From the NCBI RefSeq assembly GCF_008327685.1, contig NZ_BDDE01000012.1, forward strand, positions 496,001-560,000: a stretch of 64,000 bases of DNA, given 5' to 3'. Positions 59,528 to 64,000 of this stretch are shown here, piece after piece. Position numbers and translations under genes: made by a program. Position 1 is the stretch's first letter, and each line of letters begins with the position of its first letter. This DNA is from Actinomadura sp. K4S16. Lineage in GTDB: Bacteria > Actinomycetota > Actinomycetes > Streptosporangiales > Streptosporangiaceae. The notes under the pieces were generated by a model that saw only the letters and a list, made by a program, of their open reading frames with translations, did not search any database and was not told the origin of the DNA.

Positions 59528-60390
59528 GGATGCGGCCGCCAATCGTCGGCGAGCGCGTCGGCGAGCGCATCGGCGAGTTCGTCGGCGTGAGTCTCGGCGT
59601 GCGCGTCGGCGAGGGCGTCCGCCGGCCGGTCCTCGGGGGGCGGCGCCGCCGGCAGCAGGATGCGGACGCGCGCCCCGCCCATCTCGCAGGTGCGGATCTC
59701 CAGCCTGCCGCCGTACCCGGAGACGAGGTCGTGGACGATGCCGAGGCCGAGCGACGCCAGGCCGGGCCGGGCCGGGCCCCGCCCGGCATGCGGCCCCTTG
59801 TCCATACCGAACCCCGGGCCATCGTCGTCGACTTGGACGACGAGCCAGCCCTGGTCGGTCTCCACGCGCACGTCCACGCGTCCCTCAGCGACGCGGAACG
59901 CGTTCTCGATGACGTTCCGGACCGCACGCCATAGGGCGACCGGGTCGATGTGCGCCCATGCCTCCGCGGCGGTGAGGCGTACCTCGTGCGGGGTGACGAG
60001 CCGCATCGCGGCGACGACGTCGGCGGTGAGGTCGTCCACCCGGATCCGCTCCGGGTTGGGCGCCGGGCGGTCGTCGTCGTCCTCGTCGAGCCGGCGCAGC
60101 AGGTGGTCGAGCCACCGCGTCTCGCCGAGCAGCTGGTCGATGCGGGCCCGGCTGGTGTCGCCGACGTCCTCCGCGACGACGACGGCCGAGGCCAGCATGA
60201 TGATCGTGCCGAGTTCGTGTCGGATGTCGTGCCGCAGCCGCCGCCGCCAGAGCGACTGGCCGCCGCGGTCGGACGCACCCGTCCGGTCGCGGCGGTCGTG
60301 GCATCTGCCCTCCCAGACGCCCGTGCCCGCGAGCGTTCTCCCCCCGATGGGAGCGTCCGCCCGGGAAGACCGAGCCCACCCGTTGTTCAT
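59524..60390 (-). CDS. Soluble histidine kinase
   Basis: 288 residues from ATG 60390 (MNNGW), with GGTGG five bases upstream; GTG 60399 is an alternative. No membrane helix. Phospho-His domain in LRHDIRHELGTIIML (about 52-66), N-box VRNVIENAFRVAEG, G1-box VQVDDDGPGFG and G2-box LGLGIVHDLVSGYGG. The C-terminal tail is an Ala/Asp-rich repeat (ADALADAHAETHADELADAL) that matches 12-bp repeats in DNA. A cytosolic signal is expected. Forms an operon with the LuxR regulator. Confidence 0.88.
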   Translation of the reverse strand: MNNGWARSSRADAPIGGRTLAGTGVWEGRCHDRRDRTGASDRGGQSLWRRRLRHDIRHELGTIIMLASAVVVAEDVGDTSRARIDQLLGETRWLDHLLRRLDEDDDDRPAPNPERIRVDDLTADVVAAMRLVTPHEVRLTAAEAWAHIDPVALWRAVRNVIENAFRVAEGRVDVRVETDQGWLVVQVDDDGPGFGMDKGPHAGRGPARPGLASLGLGIVHDLVSGYGGRLEIRTCEMGGARVRILLPAAPPPEDRPADALADAHAETHADELADALADALADDWRPHP

Positions 60391-60647
60391 GAGGACCACC
60401 CGCCCCGAAGTTCCAGCACCGTCTCGACGGTCCCCCGGCCGCCCCGGGGATGTCCAGTAGATCGTCCGCCATATGTCACCATTTGTCCGGATGCGGTCAT
60501 TTTGTCGCAGAGCGTAAACTCGGCCCCTTTACGTGGCGTCTCAGTCGACATATCGAGACCGCGAGGTATTTCTTTCATGCTGACGGCGTAGTCGCTTTAC
60601 GCATTCCGGCGGGTGTGCCGCGGGAGGTGCGGAGAGACAGTCTGACC

Positions 60648-62210
60648 ATGCCGACGGTCACATTCATCGGACATGCGGGGGTGGCGGTGGACGCGGCCGC
60701 GTTCCATCTGCTCGCGGACCCCTGGCTCTCTCCGGCCGGGGCCTTTCTCGGGGCCTGGCACCAGTATCCGAGAAACGATCACCTGGATCCCGGCCCCCTG
60801 CTCGACGCGGACTGGGTGGCGGTCTCGCACGAGCATCTGGACCATTTCGACCCGTGGGTCATCGAGCGCCTTCCGGTGCGAACCCGGATCCTCATTCCGG
60901 GTTATCCCGGACCCGCCTTCCGGGAACGCGTGGCGGCCGCCGCCGGCGGGCGCCAGGTAATCGAGGTGCCGCCATGGGAGAAATTCGCGCTCGACGATCG
61001 CGGATCATGGCTCACCGTCATTCCGGAACTATCTCCCATGTGCCATGACGCCGCCTTTTTGATCGTGGCGGACGGCCGCGGGATCCTGCACTGCAACGAC
61101 GCCCGGCTCACCGCCGCGCAGGCCCGGCGGGCCAAGCACATGGCGGGCGGCAGGCTCGACCTGATGGCGCTGCAGACGTCCGGGGCGTCCTGGCACCCGA
61201 TCTGCTACGAGTACCCGGCCGGCGAGATGGCCGAGGTCTCGATGGCCAAGCGCGTCGCCAAGCTGCGCGCGGCGCAGCGGCTCGTCCGGCAGACCGAGCC
61301 CGTGCTGGCGGCCCCGTTCGCCGGGCCGCCGTGCTTCCTGGACGCCGAGGTCGACCACCTCAACTGGGTGCTCGACCAGGAGGGCGGCGCGTTCTGCGAC
61401 CCGGAGGCCGCCACCTCCTGGCTGCGCGAGCATCTGCCGGGGCAGCGCTGGGAGTGCTTCAAGCCCGGCGACGCCGTCGATCTGGACACCGGCGAGATCA
61501 CCCGCGACCCGGTCTCGGCGGAGTTCTCCTTCGCCGACGCCGACCGGGACGCCTACCTCCGCCGGTACGCCGCCGACCGGGCGGCCGCCATCGCGGCCGT
61601 GCTGGCCGGGCATCCCGAGCCCGGCCCGGACCTGTTCGACCGGTTCACCGCCCACTTCGCCCGCCTCGGCGGCCTCAGCGACTACTTCCTCCAGCGGATC
61701 GCGATGACCGTCCGCTTCGAGGTGACCGGCCCGAACGGCGGCACCTGGGACGTGGACTTCTCGCCGGACGGCCTCACGGTGGCGGAGGCGTCCCCGGACG
61801 TCCGCCCGCACTACCGGATCACCACCGCGGCCCGCTGGCTGGACGGCGTGCTCACCGGCCGGATGGCGTGGGAGGACCTGCTCATCTCGTTCCGGCTCAG
61901 CCTCTACCGCGACCCCGACGTCTACAACGACCACCTGGTCGGGCTGCTCAAGCACGCGAACGCGCCGGCGCTCGACGCCGTCGAGGCGTACGAGACCGGA
62001 CGGGACGAGAGCGAGCGCATCGTCGTCGCCGACGGCGGCGCCCGCTACGACATCCCGCGCTACTGCCCGCACGCGGGCGAGGACCTCTCGGTCGGCGCGG
62101 TCGTCCGGGACGGGCGGATCCACTGCCTGGCCCACAACTTCGCCTTCGACCTCGCCACCGGCGAGTGCCTCAACGCCCGCGCCGCCAACCTCACCAGCCG
62201 GCCGCTCTGA
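60648..62210 (+). CDS. Metallo-beta-lactamase / Rieske fusion protein
   Basis: 520 residues from ATG 60648; GGAGAG lies eleven bases upstream. The N-terminal metallo-beta-lactamase-like domain (about 1-290) has VTFIGHAGV and SHEHLDHFD (61-66: His, His, Asp, His metal ligands), and LQTSGASWHPICYEYP. A helical region with a SCP2-like beta part follows (about 370-450). The C terminus is a Rieske [2Fe-2S] domain: YCPHAGEDL and IHCLAHNF (CxH and CxxH). The same two domains in the other order form CMP-N-acetylneuraminate hydroxylase, so oxygenase activity on a sugar nucleotide or similar is plausible. Upstream 257 bp are AT-richer and without genes. Confidence 0.85.
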   Translation: MPTVTFIGHAGVAVDAAAFHLLADPWLSPAGAFLGAWHQYPRNDHLDPGPLLDADWVAVSHEHLDHFDPWVIERLPVRTRILIPGYPGPAFRERVAAAAGGRQVIEVPPWEKFALDDRGSWLTVIPELSPMCHDAAFLIVADGRGILHCNDARLTAAQARRAKHMAGGRLDLMALQTSGASWHPICYEYPAGEMAEVSMAKRVAKLRAAQRLVRQTEPVLAAPFAGPPCFLDAEVDHLNWVLDQEGGAFCDPEAATSWLREHLPGQRWECFKPGDAVDLDTGEITRDPVSAEFSFADADRDAYLRRYAADRAAAIAAVLAGHPEPGPDLFDRFTAHFARLGGLSDYFLQRIAMTVRFEVTGPNGGTWDVDFSPDGLTVAEASPDVRPHYRITTAARWLDGVLTGRMAWEDLLISFRLSLYRDPDVYNDHLVGLLKHANAPALDAVEAYETGRDESERIVVADGGARYDIPRYCPHAGEDLSVGAVVRDGRIHCLAHNFAFDLATGECLNARAANLTSRPL

Positions 62211-62216
62211 CCCTGC

Positions 62217-62252
62217 CCCCGGCCGCGGCGGCCCGTGCCGCCGCGGCCGGGG
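62217..62252. terminator. 16-bp perfect hairpin after the Rieske fusion gene
   Basis: CCCCGGCCGCGGCGGC (62217-62232) pairs with its exact complement at 62237-62252 around a CCGT loop. Seven bases past the stop; strongest hairpin in the window. Confidence 0.85.
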
Positions 62253-62385
62253 CGCCGGACGAGGTGGCGGTGAAGTTCCGCGTGGTCACAAGACGGTTGC
62301 GAATGGTGAGGCGCGGCGTGTCCGGAACGGGGTTTGGATCGCGGCATGTTAGCTTTTCGCTTGCTATTTGGGGGTTTGAAGGGGT

Positions 62386-62544
62386 GTGCGGTTGAACCGC
62401 AGGAAGCTCGGCCTTATGGCCGTCGCGTTGATTCTGGCCGTCGGTGTGATGGAAGTCCTGGCTCTGAGGCTCGGCTCACTGGAGTTCCCGGTCCCGTCGA
62501 GATCGCAGCATCCGGCCGTGGCCGACGAGCCCGGCGGCAACTGA
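62386..62544 (+). CDS. Small membrane peptide of 52 residues
   Basis: 52 residues from GTG 62386, or 50 from TTG 62392, for which AAGGGG lies seven bases upstream. Basic start (RLNRRKLG), one membrane helix (LMAVALILAVGVMEVLALRLG, about 10-30) and a short external tail (SLEFPVPSRSQHPAVADE). Third positions are GC-rich and the leader is AT-rich with a TTGGAT element near 62334, so the frame looks real. Convergent with the glycosidase-like gene, 4 bp apart. Function unknown; possibly a helper of the exopolysaccharide machinery. Confidence 0.5.
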   Translation: MRLNRRKLGLMAVALILAVGVMEVLALRLGSLEFPVPSRSQHPAVADEPGGN

Positions 62545-62548
62545 CCCC

Positions 62549-63469
62549 TCAGCGCGCCGTGTTGCGGGCCTTCATGAGGCTCTGCAGATCGGGGTGGGCG
62601 CCGCCGGACGCGTCCGAAAGGGCGGGGCAGGCCCACTCCTCCTGGCGTCCCCAGGAGTAGGAGATCTCCAGCGGAGGCCGCGGCGCGAGCCGGTCCCAGC
62701 GCGCGAGGATCTTGCGGAACTGGGCCTGCGTCGGCATCCAGTACTGCTTGTCGCCCTTGGTGCAGCTCTGCCCGAACGTCTGCAGGACGGGCGCGACCTT
62801 GGCGCGCGGGATGCCGGCGGCGTCCGCCATGCGGACCATCCGGTCGATCGCCCCGATGTCGCAGTGCTCGCGGGTCTCCGGCGAGCCCTTGCAGGGGTAG
62901 GGGTCCAGGCCGACCAGGTCGACGCCGACGCGTCGCGGCGTGAGCGGCTTCATCGGCCAGTCGGTCAGCGAGATGAACGAGACCTGCCCGGGTGCGTACG
63001 CCTCGATGTGGCGGGCGCGGCGGCGGATCTCGCCGGCGACCTCCGGGCAGTCGCCGGTGTTCGGCTCGTCCGACAGGTACCACCCGTACACCCTCGGGTC
63101 GTGGCCGAAGCGCTGGACGGCCCGCTGGAACGCGTCCCAGCCGAGTTCGAAGTCGCCGCAGGTGAAGTTGCCGACCCAGAGCAGCGCCTGCATCCCGGCG
63201 GGGACCCCGGCGACGAGCGCCGGGTCCGCCTTGACGTCCACCAGGTCGTAGCCGAGCGCCCGGAGCCGCGGATAGTCGGACGGCCGGGTGTTCAGCGCGA
63301 TCCGGCGGGTCCTGCCGGGCTCGGTAGCGGGCGTCCCGGGCGGGGCCGCCGGACCCCGGTACGGCTCGTACCCGGACGCCCGGTCGTGCAGGTAGAGAAG
63401 GAATCCGGCCGCGAGCACGACCGTCGCGGCGACGGCCGCGATCTTGAATCGGGCGTCCCGGAGGTCCAT
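62549..63469 (-). CDS. Membrane-anchored glycosidase-like TIM-barrel protein
   Basis: 306 residues from ATG 63469. N-terminal membrane anchor (about 9-27, IAAVAATVVLAAGFLLYLH) and an exported domain with VYGWYLSDEPNTGDC (about 135-149, an Asp-Glu-Pro motif that is the general acid in many glycosidase-like barrels), GVDLVGLDPYPCKG and VAPVLQTFGQSC. Several Cys suggest disulfides. It precedes the sugar transferase gene on the same strand by 26 bp, so a role in exopolysaccharide processing is likely. The exact family is not known to me. Confidence 0.7.
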   Translation of the reverse strand: MDLRDARFKIAAVAATVVLAAGFLLYLHDRASGYEPYRGPAAPPGTPATEPGRTRRIALNTRPSDYPRLRALGYDLVDVKADPALVAGVPAGMQALLWVGNFTCGDFELGWDAFQRAVQRFGHDPRVYGWYLSDEPNTGDCPEVAGEIRRRARHIEAYAPGQVSFISLTDWPMKPLTPRRVGVDLVGLDPYPCKGSPETREHCDIGAIDRMVRMADAAGIPRAKVAPVLQTFGQSCTKGDKQYWMPTQAQFRKILARWDRLAPRPPLEISYSWGRQEEWACPALSDASGGAHPDLQSLMKARNTAR

Positions 63470-63495
63470 CCCGCGTCACTCCCCGAAAGCGGTGG

Positions 63496-64000
63496 TCAGG
63501 CGGCGGAGCCGGGCTCCTCGGCGGCGCGCACCGGCTGCTCCCTGACGGTGGTCTCCCTGACGGTGGTCTCCCTGACGGTCGTCTGCCTTACGACGGTCTG
63601 CTCGACGGTCCCGGCGGCGTCCACCCGGAGGGGCGGGACCGTGAAGCCGAGGATGTGCCTGACGGTGTCCCAGAGCGCGCCGAGCGTGGCCCGCATCGAC
63701 GGGTCCCGCAGGTAGACGGCGTCGACCGCGACCCGCGCCGGGACGATCCGCTCGATGTAGCCGGCGAGGTCGACCTCCTCGCCGGGGCCGAGCACGTCGA
63801 AGTCGCGGAACCGGACCTCGGACACGCCCGTCAGCCCGGGCCGGTGCTCGAAGACCCAGCGGCAGCCCCGGTCGTAGTGGACGGCGAGGTCGTAGGTCTC
63901 CGGGCGCGGCCCGACGAGGGTCATCTGGCCGCGCAGGACGTTCACGAGCTGCGGCAGCTCGTCCAGCGACCACCGGCGCAGGACCTTTCCGACCCTGGTC
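63496..64000 (-). CDS. Sugar transferase of WcaJ/undecaprenyl-phosphate type, partial at right edge
   Basis: The C-terminal 168 residues are inside the window; the frame stays open to base 64000. [20 protein letters not shown] and MTLVGPRPE are the hallmark of bacterial sugar transferases that move a sugar phosphate onto undecaprenyl phosphate and start exopolysaccharide repeat units. [17 protein letters not shown] is the matching downstream motif. The last 50 residues are an extra tail with TVRET repeats not usual for the family. The membrane and N-terminal parts lie outside the window. Confidence 0.88.
   Translation of the reverse strand, partial: TRVGKVLRRWSLDELPQLVNVLRGQMTLVGPRPETYDLAVHYDRGCRWVFEHRPGLTGVSEVRFRDFDVLGPGEEVDLAGYIERIVPARVAVDAVYLRDPSMRATLGALWDTVRHILGFTVPPLRVDAAGTVEQTVVRQTTVRETTVRETTVREQPVRAAEEPGSAA
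63542..63586 (-). repeat. 15-bp tandem repeat encoding TVRET units
   Basis: Three units based on CTGACGGTGGTCTCC (plus strand) encode [10 protein letters not shown] and TVRQT in the tail of the sugar transferase, with further degenerate TVV/TVE units next to them. Confidence 0.85.

Noticed and set aside
60471..60553. ATATGTC and GACATAT inverted repeat in the promoter region of the Rieske fusion gene
   Set aside because: Arms are only 7 bp with a 69-base spacer; expected by chance in this AT-richer stretch.

Overview
The window is very GC-rich, uses many GTG and TTG starts, and carries families typical of filamentous actinomycetes: an XRE/DUF5753 regulator with a DUF397 partner, DUF6114/DUF6230 proteins, PASTA-less Ser/Thr kinases, F420-type LLM oxidoreductases, DUF35 proteins and bifunctional LysX. 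A Streptosporangiales or Thermomonosporaceae-like soil actinomycete (Actinomadura type) is my inference; no rRNA, tRNA, CRISPR array or complete insertion sequence was found.

Region 1 (1-5269) is a tightly packed acyl-CoA/sterol side-chain type operon: a DUF35 protein cut by the window edge, two thiolase-like lipid-transfer proteins in the order of M. tuberculosis Rv3521-ltp4-ltp3, a FadD19-like acyl-CoA synthetase, and a MarR regulator with inverted repeats in front of it. Region 2 (5306-13653) is accessory: a STAND-type NTPase with a substituted Walker A lysine, co-directional with a nucleotidyl-cyclase-like protein that shares its GPVVVGD motif; a DUF222-HNH protein behind a likely LexA box; and an XRE-DUF397 pair with a perfect operator. 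Region 3 (13803-21650) holds a secreted PHB-depolymerase-like esterase, a PNPOx-like protein, a secreted erythromycin-esterase-like protein, and a TetR / YhgE / ABC-ATPase operon with a 28-bp operator.

Region 4 (21865-32117) mixes a receptor kinase with a second lipid block: thiolase plus DUF35, then divergent SDR and LLM oxidoreductase, then an APH-like/CrtC-like pair under a perfect KstR-type box, with a metallo-beta-lactamase and a HAD hydrolase facing away. Region 5 (32207-42402) centres on a 1659-residue protein that looks like a degenerate superfamily 1 helicase with long Pro/Gln-rich repeats, followed by CGNR, TPR-like, AlkZ-like, hydrolase and small regulator genes.

Region 6 (42399-52657) has lysX divergent from three consecutive receptor-type Ser/Thr kinases; the third has lost its extracellular domain and overlaps a convergent DUF6114 gene. 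Region 7 (52920-60390) carries two two-component systems around a pair of Ag85/esterase-like paralogues (one without its catalytic Ser and His) and a P450 with an internal deletion. Region 8 (60648-64000) has a metallo-beta-lactamase/Rieske fusion, a 52-residue membrane peptide, a membrane-anchored glycosidase-like protein and a sugar transferase cut by the right edge, which suggests the start of an exopolysaccharide locus.

The recurring theme is lipid or sterol catabolism, with three separate blocks and a KstR-type operator, set among signalling genes and one probable conflict-type locus.
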